A stretch of 64,000 nucleotides of DNA. Origin: Coriaria nepalensis (taxonomy: Eukaryota > Streptophyta > Magnoliopsida > Cucurbitales > Coriariaceae). Of this stretch, positions 38,101 to 49,900 are shown piece after piece; position 1 is the first letter of the stretch; the number at the start of each line of letters is the position of its first letter. The notes below the pieces were generated by a model. It searched no databases. It saw only the letters and a list, made by a program, of their open reading frames with translations, and was not told the origin of the DNA. Where the stretch lies: assembly GCA_027186245.1 (NCBI GenBank), contig CP114496.1, positions 3,045,501 to 3,109,500 of the forward strand, in the 5' to 3' direction. The position numbers and the translations under genes are program-made.

Positions 38101-39884
38101 CCACTATCTTTAATATCAATAATGCAGATACGATGCTATGGTATATGCTATAGTGTAACCAATGAGAGAGAAAGAAATGGATGTTGTTACTATAATTTTG
38201 TAAAAGTTTCCAATTTTTTTTTATAGTCTGCAACAGAAAATGAAGAGTATTAATGCTCTCTTCTCAGACTTCAAGATTGTAGCACTAACCATACTCTCAT
38301 TCTCAGTGTCTCGTTTGCTAACAAAGTAGATCAATAGGTCAATATTATTCCCTTTAGACTTTCGCTGATTACAATTAGCCTTACTCCTAGTCAATTGGGA
38401 TGGGCTTGATTAATGGTGTCAAAAACTAATCAGGGGCATTCATGTGGAAAGTTCTCAAATGTACACATCCATCTTAACATATGACATAAATTCTGAAAGG
38501 CAAAATCGTCCATACTTTTGCATTTAGCAGGACAGAATATGGATGATTTGAATTTAAATCACGAAAATTCATGCAATCATGAAATATGTAATAAAAATAG
38601 GTGGTAATTGGTTTCCCGTATATATTAAGCTTAGAAATGCTGCATACATATGCATACAGATAAATAAAAACTACCAAATATACATACAAATGGAATATTC
38701 CAATTAGAATTGTTTTCACAAATGTATATAAAAATTACCAAATCAAAAGATAAAGAGAGCACACTAGACAAAACTGTTTGATATCAGTAAGTTGATTCCA
38801 ATTTCAATGCTTCAATGCTTCAATGCTTCAATGCAAATAATTATTCCACTTTGTTGACACGTATAGTACAAAATCGAATTGTGTGAATTGACATAATCTT
38901 GACATACTCCCACTAGAAATGAAAAAATACATACCATTAATTCTAGAGCGAGCAACAAGAGTTAGTGAGAGGAATACAAACATGTAACATTATGTGTTGA
39001 GCAACTATAATTTATATTCAAATGCAGTGAAATAACAAGAAACATTAATCACTATGGAGCTTCCCACCGAAGGATAGTTAAAAGATAAAGTCCAAAATAG
39101 AGGATGTACCCCAACAGGTCAGATTGAAAACCGATATATAAACCTTCAAGCTAAGAGACAGATCCATCCAGCGACAAATAAATAAAGAAAGAAAGACCCA
39201 CTTGATGAGATGATAGTAAACACATCAGATTGAAATAGCTGAGCAATTGGGATTTGCTCCACTCCATATTAGCTTTCAACCTCAGTCTTTAGCCTCCAAT
39301 TCCCATAGCGGGAATAGTAAAGCAACCAAAGGAAGCGCATGGAAAATAATGAGGAAATGTGGAGTATAATGCAATTAGGAGATTATGTATATGAAAATCT
39401 AAGGAATCTCACCATCAAGTTCAAAATAGGTAAGGGTAAAGCAAAAAAATGGTGTGTGATGGAAGAAAATTATACTTCTTTCCATGAAGAACAATTACAT
39501 CAAGAACAACTGGCCAGTTGCGCGTGACAAAAACCATAAATTTAAGTTCATATCTTCCTGATTCTATTTTTCAAAACTTGACACATCATTACAAATCCAA
39601 CTAAAATTCATCCCTAATTTACATGAAAAATAAAATAAAAAATTAGGGGAAAAGTCTAGATTATTCTGCGAATCACTTCCTTGAAGCCGTACACTCCAAT
39701 CAAATAACAGCAAATGCAAAGAATCGAAAATTCAAAACTACCATAAATAAGCCACAATTTCATTATAACACCATAATATGGAATCTCTCATACCTTTCCA
39801 GTAACTGCAGACAAGTGAGACGGGAGAAGATGAGGAGGGATGAGTGGGATTGTCTCTCTCCGATCCAACTTGCAGCGCCTCCAT
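5120..39884 (-). CDS. CASP: Golgin CASP, complete 18-exon gene
   Basis: Exons from 5' to 3' on the minus strand: 39884-39794, 37314-37204, 30622-30444, 30128-29979, 24899-24811, 24454-24345, 24228-24134, 18182-18127, 17225-17060, 16531-16439, 14678-14550, 14338-14219, 12464-12384, 11907-11800, 11693-11550, 11451-11350, 10593-10514, 5216-5120. All introns are GT-AG and all phases agree: 2,001 bp, 666 aa, stop TGA. The protein starts [13 protein letters not shown] and is a long coiled coil ([51 protein letters not shown]). It ends in the CASP C-terminal region: [27 protein letters not shown] and a tail membrane helix ([16 protein letters not shown]). Plant CASP is a tail-anchored Golgi golgin implicated in ER-Golgi tethering. 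Length is close to the Arabidopsis protein. Only about 6% of the gene is coding; the introns carry several retroelements, yet the frame is intact, so I infer a functional gene. Confidence 0.95.
5326..5534 (+). repeat. Copia-1 5' LTR
   Basis: 209 bp, TG...CA ends, partner of 10086-10294. It contains TATA-like 'tataaatac' near 5477, as expected for an LTR promoter. The primer-binding site follows directly. Confidence 0.9.
5785..10078 (+). pseudogene. Copia-1 gag-pol polyprotein, broken by stops and frameshifts
   Basis: Gag (about 5785-6528) has the copia gag domain and a zinc knuckle [14 protein letters not shown] near 6484-6525. The next codon is TAG where the family has Trp (CWKIHGKP). Pol continues in the same frame: protease DSGA at 6772-6783, integrase zinc finger (HYRLGH... 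CEPCQLSKH), DIWGP, TDNGKEY and [11 protein letters not shown] frameshift occurs near 7930. Another stop (TGA for Trp) sits at 8684-8686. Reverse transcriptase has [13 protein letters not shown] and YVDD at 9127-9138. A frameshift at about 9030 and one near 9690 precede the RNase H end ([20 protein letters not shown]; stop at 10078). All domains are still recognisable; this is the least deleted of the four copia copies. Confidence 0.9.
10086..10294 (+). repeat. Copia-1 3' LTR
   Basis: 209 bp, directly preceded by the polypurine tract at about 10077-10085, TGTTGG start and TTTTCA end. CASP exon 17 begins about 220 bp further on. Confidence 0.9.
12522..12541. repeat. Homopolymer G20
   Basis: Twenty consecutive G on the + strand, which is C20 in the CASP pre-mRNA. 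Unique in the window, and of a length that is easily mis-sized by sequencing. Confidence 0.9.
12613..13580 (-). mobile_element. TRIM-like mini-retroelement cluster, tandem 419 bp units
   Basis: Two near-identical units of about 419 bp (12613-13031 and 13032-13449) and part of a third (to about 13580). On the minus strand the pattern is a short LTR-like block starting TGTTGGAATTCGTCC and ending near AATTTATCA, then TGGTATCAGAGC (the initiator-Met tRNA primer-binding motif), a short non-coding interior, a GTGAGGGGGAG polypurine tract, and a second LTR-like block starting TGTTAAAAGTTGC that is again followed by ATGGTATCAGAGC. No protein is encoded. Together these features suggest terminal-repeat retrotransposons in miniature, amplified by recombination between repeats. 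Orientation is the same as CASP, unlike the large copia elements. Confidence 0.7.
14679..16438 (-). other. CASP intron 10, nothing recognised
   Basis: 1.76 kb between exon 10 (16439-16531) and exon 11 (14550-14678). AT-rich. A short direct repeat ('ccttatatttta/gaattcc') occurs near 15560-15650. The small open frame at 15386-15598 shows no family features. Confidence 0.6.
17750..17790. repeat. GA-rich microsatellite in CASP intron 8
   Basis: A run of AGAGAGAGAG-type sequence at about 17760-17782 within the 0.9 kb intron between exons 8 and 9 (17226-18126). Nothing else is recognised in that intron. Confidence 0.5.
19342..19572 (+). repeat. Copia-2 5' LTR
   Basis: 231 bp, TG...CA ends, with TATA-like 'ctatatatag' near 19513 and the TGGTATCAGAGC primer-binding site directly after it. 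Confidence 0.85.
19630..23470 (+). pseudogene. Copia-2 gag-pol remnant with internal deletions
   Basis: Gag begins near 19630 (HKLDGKNYL) and soon shifts frame. The zinc knuckle region is deleted near 20435: WCD is followed at once by a downstream KEQTEQL segment. The protease box reads DSSA (20582-20593) instead of DSGA. An integrase zinc finger is near 20990-21100 and a degraded core near 21160-21490. Reverse transcriptase starts near 22230, but about 50 residues are missing at about 22437 (ERHKA joins [15 protein letters not shown]). YVDD is present at 22695-22706. RNase H runs to HFIKEKI at about 23475 and stops there. Many stops and frameshifts; clearly non-functional. Confidence 0.88.
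21895..21968 (+). repeat. 24 bp minisatellite in the Copia-2 integrase-RT linker
   Basis: About three copies of a 24 bp unit that encode Pro-Met-Ser-(Pro/Leu)-Pro-Pro-Asp-Leu/Pro repeats, within an open frame that continues the copia polyprotein. A C-rich stretch (ccccacccc... near 22076-22096) follows. Confidence 0.7.
23470..23664 (+). repeat. Copia-2 3' LTR, 5'-truncated
   Basis: Homologous to 19365-19572 of the left LTR, with an internal gap of about 14 bp where the left copy has 'gtactctatatata'. The start is lost at the deletion junction with RNase H. Confidence 0.85.
25331..29470 (+). pseudogene. Copia-3 gag-pol remnant lacking the YVDD box
   Basis: Gag pieces lie at 25331-25934. A zinc knuckle ([14 protein letters not shown]) is at about 25950-26000. 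The protease box reads DSDA (26245-26256) instead of DSGA. Integrase zinc finger and DIWGP-like segments lie at 26650-26970, and a core remnant with an NGIS(K/R) region near 27120. The RT part runs 28050-28550 ([19 protein letters not shown]). Between about 28548 and 28556 the text jumps from the pre-YVDD segment ([10 protein letters not shown]) to a post-YVDD segment, so the catalytic YVDD box is deleted. RNase H pieces follow up to 29470. Many stops and frameshifts. Confidence 0.88.
29484..29678 (+). repeat. Copia-3 3' LTR
   Basis: About 195 bp from TGAAAATATTAG to ACGTTTTCA, directly after the polypurine tract. Its end lies inside the 110 bp tandem duplication. Confidence 0.7.
29603..29822. 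repeat. Tandem duplication of 110 bp across the LTR end
   Basis: Units 29603-29712 and 29713-29822 are nearly identical (a few substitutions). Each contains the last ~75 bp of the Copia-3 LTR and ~35 bp of intron flank, so the duplication happened after the element inserted. CASP exon 4 begins about 160 bp downstream. Confidence 0.88.
31639..31820 (+). repeat. Copia-4 5' LTR
   Basis: 182 bp, TG...CA. It is followed at once by the TGGTATCAGAGCC primer-binding site, and lacks a short block that is present in the 3' copy near 35300. Confidence 0.9.
31940..35160 (+). pseudogene. Copia-4 gag-pol with in-frame integrase-to-RT deletion
   Basis: Gag starts near 31950 and has a frame at 32122-32403 broken by a stop at 32401. 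The zinc knuckle [14 protein letters not shown] is near 32680-32720, and protease DSGA at 32973-32984. A 472-codon open frame (33349-34767) begins with the integrase zinc finger (HHLRLGH ... CDVCKLAKH) and DIWGP. At about 33722 it passes directly into the RT domain ([11 protein letters not shown]). The rest of the integrase core, with its second Asp and Glu, and the linker are missing without loss of frame. RT has YVDD at 34177-34188, and RNase H has [10 protein letters not shown]. One stop (TAG for Gln) at 34765-34767 precedes the last 129 codons ([19 protein letters not shown]). Confidence 0.9.
35141..35343 (+). repeat. Copia-4 3' LTR
   Basis: 203 bp, preceded by 'tcaggaggag' (polypurine tract), TG...CA ends. 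Confidence 0.9.
35822..36665. repeat. Tandem duplication, 438 bp period
   Basis: Units about 35822-36259 and 36260-36665. Both run from 'cattcctt..ggggg' through 'cattctttac', 'acagacgcaataaaatcactaat' and 'ctttattgcccga' to 'gatgggggatgagaaa'. The sequence 'catttggttcaattcc' just upstream and 'ttgaaccaaatgcccccta' in unit 2 are partly inverted, which hints at a MITE. No protein is supported. Confidence 0.8.
37315..39793 (-). other. CASP intron 1
   Basis: 2.5 kb between exon 1 and exon 2. It contains four copies of TTCAATGC (about 38806-38836) and otherwise AT-rich sequence. The open frames at 37308-37598, 38474-38719 and 39339-39527 show no recognisable family. No transposon ends were identified. 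Confidence 0.6.
38806..38836. repeat. Minisatellite (TTCAATGC)x4
   Basis: Four perfect consecutive copies of an 8 bp unit in CASP intron 1. Confidence 0.8.
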
Positions 39885-40060
39885 TTTTCAAATCCGGATC
39901 TCTACAAAGATCCGAACAGCGTATGAGTATCGAAGAAGTGTCTGAACATAAAAAATTTCGAGGGGTTTCCCTATGATTCAGCGCAGGTAAATAAACAACG
40001 AAGAAGGTGGAGCAGTAGATCTGAAAGGCGTCTCCTTGTTCGAATACAGTATTTAGGTTA
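39885..40060 (-). promoter_or_regulatory. CASP 5' untranslated region and proximal promoter
   Basis: Sequence upstream of the CASP ATG, less AT-rich than the flanks, with pyrimidine-rich blocks on the minus strand. The start context on the minus strand is AAAAATGGAGG. Beyond about 40060 the sequence turns into AT-rich repeat-like DNA, so the unique promoter appears short. No TATA box or transcription start can be fixed. Confidence 0.4.
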
Positions 40061-40984
40061 AATTACCATTTCGTCCTTATACTTGTGAAATTTTCTATTT
40101 CAATCCTGTCAATTGTTTTTTAGCAAACTATATATTTGAACTACAAATTAATAATTGTTTTTAAATAATATTTAGAATAATATATTATATTAATAATATA
40201 TTAAATTCATAAGATAATACATATTAAAAAATTCATATAACTATCATCAAACATATAAATTAATAATCTCATAATATATAATATTTAGATTCAATAATAA
40301 TATCTTTTAAAAAAATATAACTCACATATTAATTATTTATTCATATAATTAATATTAATTTAAATTTTATCTCTAAATATTTCTTAATTATTACTTTAAT
40401 ATAAGAATTGCATTATTGAAGGTAAAATGAATATTCTTTCTATACTCACTAATATTAATTTATATATTTAATCCATTTTTAAATAAATTTGATAAATAAA
40501 AATATTTTAACATATTAATAAATAATTAATTCATCAATAATTTAATATTTCATTGAATTAATAAAAAAAATTAATCTTAAAAATATTTATTTTTCAAAAT
40601 TTTATTGTATTTAGCTTCTAGAATGATGCAAAATTAATATTAATTCCCTATAATATTAAAATTTTATTTGTATGTGAATGTGATGAGAGATAAATTCAAT
40701 TATAATTTATCTGAATTTATAATAAGTGTTAAATGTATTTAATTTAAGAGTTTAGAAAGATAAGTAGAATGCTAGTGAGTTATAAAATATAGGTACATTC
40801 ATAAATAGTTCTCCAAGATCATTAATTAGTTTGGCTAAAGAAGAAAAGGTTCTTTAACCTATAAATTCAATATCAAGGAGAAAATTTAGACCATTTTCAA
40901 ATAATAATCTGAAAACAAAAATGATGTAATTACCATCGAGACATGAAAAAAAAAATCAATTTTAGAATTTAGGATTCCAGCAGG
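40061..40984. other. AT-rich spacer between CASP and the satellite
   Basis: About 0.9 kb, very AT-rich, with many TAATAT/AATTAA words. The 'ggttaaattaccatttcgtcc' at about 40057 resembles the ends of plant non-autonomous DNA elements, but no partner end was found. No gene. Confidence 0.5.
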
Positions 40985-43900
40985 CATATTTATGATTGTT
41001 TAGGGTAATTTACATTGTTTAACTTTAATATCAAGTCATATTAATATCTTGAAATACTTAAATCATATTATTGGAATTTGAACAAATTTTATTTTCACGC
41101 CAAAAACATGATTTTCATATATCACTTGCTATGATCTTTGAGAGACAATCAATATCCATTATTTAACCTCAAAATCAAATAATATAAGTGTCTTGAAGTC
41201 CCCAAATCATTTCATAGTATTTTGAAGCACTAAAAATATCACTTTTATGCATCACACTTGCTTATGATCTTTTAGAGATACATGTCCAGTCTTTAACTTC
41301 TAAATTAAGTCATATTAGTGTCCTAAAGTCCTTAAATCATACCATAGCACTTTGAACAAATATTATTTTCGCACTAAAAATACTATTTTCATAAATCACT
41401 TATTTATGATTTTAAGGGATACATGTTCATTGTTTAACCTCAAAATCAAGTTCTATTAATGTCATGAAGTCCCTAAAGCATACCATTGCAGTTTAAACAA
41501 ATTCTATTTTCATAACAAAAACACGACTTTCATGCATCACTTACTTATGATCTTTGAGAGGCACATATCTGTTGGCTAACCTCCAAAACAAATAATATGA
41601 GTATTTTGGAGTCTTCAAATCATTTCATAGTATTTTGAACGAATTCTATTTTCGCACTAAAAATACGACTTTCATGCATCAGTTGCTTATGATATTTTAG
41701 GGGCACATGTTCATTATTTAACCTCAAAACTAATTCATATTAGCGTCATTGTATCATAACAATTTGAACGAATTCTATTTTTGCACTAAAAATATGATTA
41801 TAATGAATCACTTGTTTATGATATTGAAGGAGCACATGTTCATCGTTGAACCTCTAAATCAAGTCGTATTAGTGACTTGAACTCCTTAAATCATATCATT
41901 GTAATTTGAACAAATTTTATTTTCACAACAAAAACACGACTTTCATGCATCACTTGCTTATGATCTTTAAAAGGCACGTGTCCATTGTTTAACCTCCAAA
42001 TCAAGTAAAATAAGTATCTTGGAGTCCCCAAATCATTTCATACTATTTTGAATGAATTCTATTTTTACAATCAAAATATGACTTTCATGAATCACTTGCT
42101 TACGACCTTTAAGGGGTATGTGTCCATTGTTTAACCTCAAAATCAAGTCATATTAGTGTCTTGAAATCCCTAAATTTCATTCCATTTTGAATTCATTCTA
42201 ATTTTGCACTAACACACGACTTTCTTGCATCACTTGCTTATGACTTTTAAGGGTCACATGTCAATCGTTTAACCTTGAAATAAAATCATATGAGTGTCTT
42301 GAAGTGACTAGATACTTTCATAACAATTTGAACGAATTCTATTTTTGCACTAAAAATACAACTTTCATGCATCACTTGCTTATGATTTTTAAGGGGCACT
42401 ACCTCAAAATCAAATCATATTAGTGTCTAAAGTCCCCAAAATATTTTCGTTGCAATTTGAACGAATTCAATTTTTGCATTAAAAACATAAATTTCGTACA
42501 TCACTTGTATATAATCTTTGTGGGCCATGTGCCCATTGTTCAACCTCAAAATTAAATTATATGAGCGTCTTGAACCCTAAATCATTTCATAACAATTTGA
42601 ACAAACTCTATTTTCGCACTACAAACACGATTTTCATGTATTCTATTTTGAATGTGTCCATTTTTTAACCTCCAAGTCAAGAAATATGAATGTCTTAGAG
42701 TTCCCAAACCATTTCATAGTATTTTGAATAAATTCTATTTTCTTACTAAAAACACGACTTTCATGCATCACTTGCTTATGATCTTTTAGGGGCATGTGTT
42801 CATTGTTTAACCTTAAAAATCAAGTTATATTAGTGTCTTGAAGTCCCTAAATCATATCATTACAATTTAAACAAATTATATTTTCACACTAAAAATACGA
42901 CTTTCAAAAATCACTTACTTTTGATCGTTAAGAGGGGTACGTGTCTTATATTTAAACTCAAAATCAAGTAATTCTTATATTTAAACTCAAAATCAAGTCA
43001 TATTAGCGTCTTGAAGTCTCTAAATCATATCATTGCAAATTGAACAAATTTTATTTTCACACCAAAAACACGATTTTCATGCATCACTTGCTTATGATCT
43101 TTGAGGGGCACGTGTCCATTGTTCAACCTCTAAATCAAGTAATATAAGTGTCTTAGAGTCCCCAAATTAATTCATAATATTTCGAACGAATTCTATTTTC
43201 ACACTAAAAATATATCTTTCATGAATCACTTACCCACTAGGGGAACATGTCCATTATTTAACCTTAAAATCAAATCATATTAGTACTTTGAAATCCCTAA
43301 ATCATTTCATAGCAATTTAAATGAATTATATTTTTGCAAAAACACGACATCAATGCATCACTTGCTTATGATTTGAGGGGTAAGTGTCCATTGTTTAACA
43401 TCCAAATCAAGTAACATGAAGGTTTTTGAGTCCCCAAATCATTTCATAGTATTTTGAACGAATTTTATTTTTGCACTAAAAATACAACTTTCATGCATCA
43501 CTTGCTGATGATCTTGAAGGGGCAAATGTCCATTGTTTAACCACTAAATCAAGTAATATGAGTGTCTTGAAGTCCCTAAGTCTTTTCATAGTATTTTGAA
43601 CGAATTCTATTTTCACACTAAAAACATGACTGTCATACAACACTTGCTTATGATTTTTTAGGGGCACGCGTGTACTGTTTTATCTCAAAATCAAGTCATA
43701 TTAGTGTCTTGAAGTCCACAAAATATTTTCGTTGCAATTTGAACTAATTCAATTTTTGTACTAAAAATATGATTTTGATACATCACTTGCTTATGATCTT
43801 TTAGGGGTATGTGTCCATTGTTTAACATTGAAAATCAAGTTATATTAGTGGCTTAAAGTCTATAAATCATATCATTGCAATTTGATTGAATTTTATTTTC

Positions 43901-46900
43901 ACACTAAAAATACGACTTTTATGAATCACTTACTTTTTATCTTTAAGGGGTACATGTCTAATATTTAAACTAAGAAACAAGTCATATTAGTATCTTGAAA
44001 TCCATAATTCATATCATTGCAATTTGAATAAATTATATTTTCGTACCAAAAATACGATTTTCATGCATCATTTGCTTATGATCTTTGACGGACACGTATC
44101 CATTGTTCAACCTCCAAATCAAGTAATATGAGTGTCTTGAAGTCCCTAAATCAGCTCATAGTATTTTGAATGAATCCTATTTTCGCACCAAAAATATGAC
44201 TTTCATGAATCACTTGCTCACGATCTTTAAGGGGCACGTGTTCATTGTTTAACCTCAAAATTAAGTCATATTAGTGTCATGAAGTCCTTAAATCATGTCA
44301 TAGCAATTTAAACGAATTATATTTTTGCACCAAAAACATGACATCCAGCATCACTTGCTTATGATCTATGAGGGGCAAGTGTCCATTTTTAAACGTCCAA
44401 ATTAAGTAACATGAATGTTTTTCAATCCCCAAATCATTTCATGGTATTTTGAACGAATTCTATTTTCGTACTACTAATACGACTTTCATGTGTTCAATTT
44501 TGAACGTGTCCATTGTTTAACCACCAAATCAAGTAATATGAATGTCTTGAAGTTCCCAAATCATTTCATAGTATTTTGAATGAATTCTATTTTCATACTA
44601 AAAATATGAATTTCATGCATCACTTGCTTGTGATCTTTTAGGGGCATATGCCCAATGTTTAAACCCTAAAGATTAAGTTATATTAATGGCTTGAAGTCTC
44701 TAAATCATATCATTGCGATTGGACTGAATTCTATTTTCACACCACGACTTCCATGAATCACTTACTTTTGATCTTTAAAGGGTGCGAGTCTAGTATTTAA
44801 CCTCAAAATCAAGTCATATTAGCGTCTTGAAGTCCCTAAATCATATCACTACAATTTGAACGAATTCTACTTTCGCAGTAAAAATACAACTTTCATGCAT
44901 CACTTGCTTATGATGTTTGAGGGGCACGTGTCCACTGTTTAACCTCAAAATCAAGTAATATGAGTGTCTTAGAGTCCTCAAATCATTTCATAGTATTTTC
45001 AATGAATTTTATTTTCACACAAAAAATACGACTTTCATGAATCACTTGCTTATGATCTTTAAAATTAATGTTTCCATTGGTTAACCTCAAAATCAAGTCA
45101 TATTAGTGTCTTAAAGTCCATAAATTATATCAATGCAATTTGAACAATTATATTTTCACACTCAAAACACAACTTTCTTGCATCACTTACTCGATCTTTT
45201 TGGGGCACATGTTCATTTTTTAACCTCAATATCAAGGCATATTAGTGTCTTGAAGTCCCTCAATCATATCATTACAATTTCAACGAATTCTATTTTTGCT
45301 CCAAAAACACGACTTTCATGCATCACTAACTTGATATTTTTTGGGGCACATGTGCATTGTTTAACCGCAATAACAAGGCATAATAGTATCTTGAAGTCCC
45401 TAAATCATATCATTGCAATTTGAACAAATCATATTTTCGCAATAAAAACATGTCTTTCATGCATCACTAGCTTATGATCTCTTAGGGGCATGTGCCCAAT
45501 GTTTAACCTTAAAAATTAAGTTATATTAATGGCTTGAAGTCTCTAAATCATATCATTGCGATTTGATGGAATTCTATTTTCACAATAAAAACATGACTTC
45601 CATGAATCACTTACTTTTGATCTTTAACGGGTACATGTCTAATATTTAACCTAAAAATTAAGTCATATTAGTGTCTTGAAATCCCAAAATCATATTATTG
45701 CAATTTGAACAAATTATATTTTCGCACTCAAAACACGACTTTCTTGCATCACTTACTTGGTCTTTTAGGAGTACGTGTGAATTTTTTAACCTAAATATTA
45801 AGTCATATTAGTGTCTTGAAGTCTCTAAAGCATATCATTGCAATTTGAACGAATTCTATTTTCGCACCAAAAACGTGACTTTCATGCATCACTAACTTGA
45901 TCTTTGTGGGGGTATGTGTGCATTGTTTAACCTCAATATCAAGTCATAATAGTGTCTTAAAAGTCCCTAAATCATATCATTGCAATTTGAACGAATTCTA
46001 TTCACGCACTAAAACTATGACTTTTATTCATCACTTGCTTTTGATCTTTGAGGAGTGTGTGTCCATTGTTTAACCTACAAATCAAGTAATATGAATGTCT
46101 TAGAGTCCTCAAATCATTTCATAGTATTTTGAACGAATTTTATTTTCGTACTAAAAATATGACTTTCATGAATCACTTGCTCACCATCTTTAAGGGGCAC
46201 ATGTCCATTATTTAATCTCAAAATCAAGTCATGTTAGTGCATTGAAGTCTCTAAATCATTTTAGAGCAATTTAAATGAATTATATTTTTTTACCAAAACA
46301 CGACATATATGCATCACTTGCTTATGATCTTTGAGGGGCAAGTGTCCATTGTTTAACCTCCAAATCAAGTAACATGAATGTCTTTGAGTCTCCAAATCAT
46401 TTCATAGTATTTTGAACAAATTATATTTTCACACTAAAAATACGACTTTCATGAATCAGTGCTCATGATGTTCAAAGGGCACGTGTCCATTGTTTAACCT
46501 CAAAATCAAGTCATATTAGTGCTTTAGAGTCCCTAAATCTTATCATTGCAATTTGAAAGTATTCCATTTTTGCATGAAAAACACGACTTTCATGAATCAC
46601 TGGCTTATGATCTTAAATGGGCACCTGTGCATTGTTTAACCTCAAAATCAAGTTATATTAGTGTCTTGAAGTCCCTTAATCATAACAAAGCAATTCAAAA
46701 GTCAAAACATGATCTTCTTAAATCACTTGCTTGATCATTTAGGACCACATTTTAATTTTTTAACGTAAATATTAAGTCATATTAATGTCTTGAAGTCCAT
46801 AAATCACATCATTGTCATTTGAACGAAATCTATTTTCGAGCCAAAAACATGACTTTCATGCATCACTAACTTGATCTTTGTGGGGGCACGTGTGCATTGT

Positions 46901-49900
46901 TTAACCTCAATATCAAGTCATAATAGTGTTTTGAAGTTAGTAAACCATATCACTGCAATTCGAATGAATTTTATTTTTGCACTTAAAACACAACTTTTAT
47001 TTATTACCTGCTTATGATCTTCAAGTAATATGAGTGTCTTGGATTCCCCAAACCATTTCATAGTAATTTGAACGAATTATATTTTCGTGCTAGAAACACA
47101 ACTTTCGTCCATTATTTGCATATAATCTTTAAGTGGCATGTGTATTGAAGTCACTAAATCTTATTAAAGTAATTTGAACGAATTATATTTTTACACTAAA
47201 AATACGACTTTCATGAATCAATTGCTTATGATCTTTAAGGGGGCATGTGTCTATTATTTAAGCTTCAAATCAAGTCATATTAGTGTATTGAAGTCACAAA
47301 ATCTTATTAAAGCAATTTGAACGAATTCTCTTTTCACACCAAAAATATGATTTTCATGCATCACTTGCTTAAGATTTTTGAGGGGCACATGTACATTGTT
47401 TAACGTCAAAATCGAATCATAATAGTGTCTTGATGTCCCTACATTATATCATAGTCATTTGAATAAATTCTATTTTAGCACCAAAAATAGGACTTTCATG
47501 CTTCGATTGCTTATGATATTTGAAAGGCATGTGTGTATTGTTTAACCTCTAAATCAAGTAATACAAGTGTCTTGGAGTCCCCAAATCATTTAATAGTATT
47601 TTGCACGAATTCTATTTTCACACCAAAAACACAATTTTCATGCATCACTTTCTTATGATATTCAAGGGGCACGTGTCCATTGCTTAACCTATAAATCAAG
47701 TAATATAAGTGTCATAGAGTGCCCTAATCATTGCATAGTATTTTGAATGAATTCTATTTTCATGCCAAAAACACATTTCATGCATTACTTGCTTATGATC
47801 TTTAAGGGGTACGTGTCCATTTTTTAACCTTAAAATCAAATGATATAATTGTCTTGAAGTCCCTAAATCATATCAAAGCAATTTAAACGAATTATATATT
47901 TCCATCAAAAACATAACTTTCATGCATCACTTGCTTATGATCTTTGAGGAGTATGTGTCAATTGTTTAACCTCAAAATCAAGTAATAAGAGTGTCTTGGA
48001 GTCCCCAAATCATGTCATAGTATATTGAACGAATTCTATTTTAGGACTAAAAATAATACTCTCATAAATCAATTGCTTATGATCTTTAAGGGGCACATGT
48101 CCAATCTTTAGCATCAAAATCAAGTCATATTAGTGTCTTAAAGTCCTCTAAATTATATCTTAGCAATTTGAATAAATTCTATTTTTGCACAAAAAATACG
48201 ACTTTCATGCATCACTTGCTTATTATATTTGGGGGGCACGTGTCCATTGTTTACCCATAATATCAAGTAATATTAGTGTCATTAGGTCCCTAAATCGTAT
48301 TAAAGCAATTTGAATGAATTATCTGTTCACACCAATAAGCATGACTTTCATACATCACTCTCTTATGATCTTTGAGGGGCAAGTGTCTATTGTTTAATCT
48401 CCAAATAAAGTAATATGTGTCTCAGAGTCCCCAAATCATCTCACAGTATATTGAACGAATCTTATTTTCGAACTAAAAACACAACTTTCATGAATAATTT
48501 GCTTATGATTTTTAAAGGGCATGTGTCCATTATTTAACATCAAAATGAAGTAATAAGAGTGTCTTGGAGTCCCCTAAATTATAATATATTGAACGGATTC
48601 TATTTTTACACTAAAAATAAGACTTTCACGAATCACTTGCTTATGATTTTTAAGGGGCACGTCCATTATTTAACCTCAAAATCAAGTCATATAAGTGTTA
48701 TGAAGTCCCCTAAATTATATCATAGCAATTTGAACGAATTCTATTTTTGAAACAAAAACATTAATTTCGTGCATCACTTGCTTATGATATTCAAGGGATA
48801 CATGTCCATTGTTTAACCTCCAAATCAAGTAATAAGAGTGTCTTGGAGTCCCTAAATCACTTCATAGTATATTTAACGAACTCTATTTTTGCATTAAAAA
48901 CTTGACTTTCATACATCACTTGCTTATGATCTTTAAGGAGCATGTGTCCAATATTTAACCTCTAAATAGAGTAATATGATTATCGTGAAGTCCTCAAATC
49001 ATTTCATAGTATTTTGAACGAATTCTATTTTCGCACAAAAAATACAACTTTCATGAATTACCTGCTTATGATTTTTAAGGGGAACGTGTCCATTGCATCA
49101 CTAAAAACATGACTTATTCCATTATTTAACCGCTAAAGCAACTAAAATGAGTGTCTTTGAGTCCTCAAATCATTTTATTGTATTTTGAAAAAATTATATT
49201 TTTGCATTAAAAATACAACTTTCAAGAATAACTTTCATATGATCTTGTAGGGGCATGTGTCCATTATTTAACCTCATAATCAAGTCATATTAGTGTCTTC
49301 AAGTTCATAAATCATATTATAGCAATTTGAACAAATTCTATTTCGCTACAAAACCATGACTTTCATGAATCACTTGCTTATGATCTTTAAGGGGCACATG
49401 TGCATTATTTAACCTCAATATCAAGTCGTATTAGTTTCTTGAAGTCCTTAATCATTATAATTTGAATGAATTCTATTTTCGTACTAAAAATACAACTTCC
49501 ATACATCACTTGCTTATGATATTGAGGGGCACAGGTCTATTGTTTAACCTCTAAATCAAGTAATACAAGTGTCTTGGAGTCACCAAATGATTTCACGGTA
49601 TTTGGAATGATCTTTATTTTTGCACTAAGAGCACGACTTTCTTGCATCACTTGCTTATCATCTTTGACGGGACCATGTCTACTGTTTAACCTCCAAATCA
49701 AAGAGTATGATTGTCTTGGAGTCTCTAAATCATTTCTTAGTATTTTGAATGAATTCTATTTTTGCACAAAAAACATGACTTTCATGCATCATTTGGTTAT
49801 GATACTTGAGAAGCACGTGTCAATTAGTTAACCTTCAAATAAAAAAATAAGAGTGTTTTAGAATTCCCAAATAATTTTTTTTTTTACGAATTCTATTTTT

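Noticed and set aside
39339..39527. 62 aa open frame in CASP intron 1
   Set aside because: No family features and antisense in an intron.
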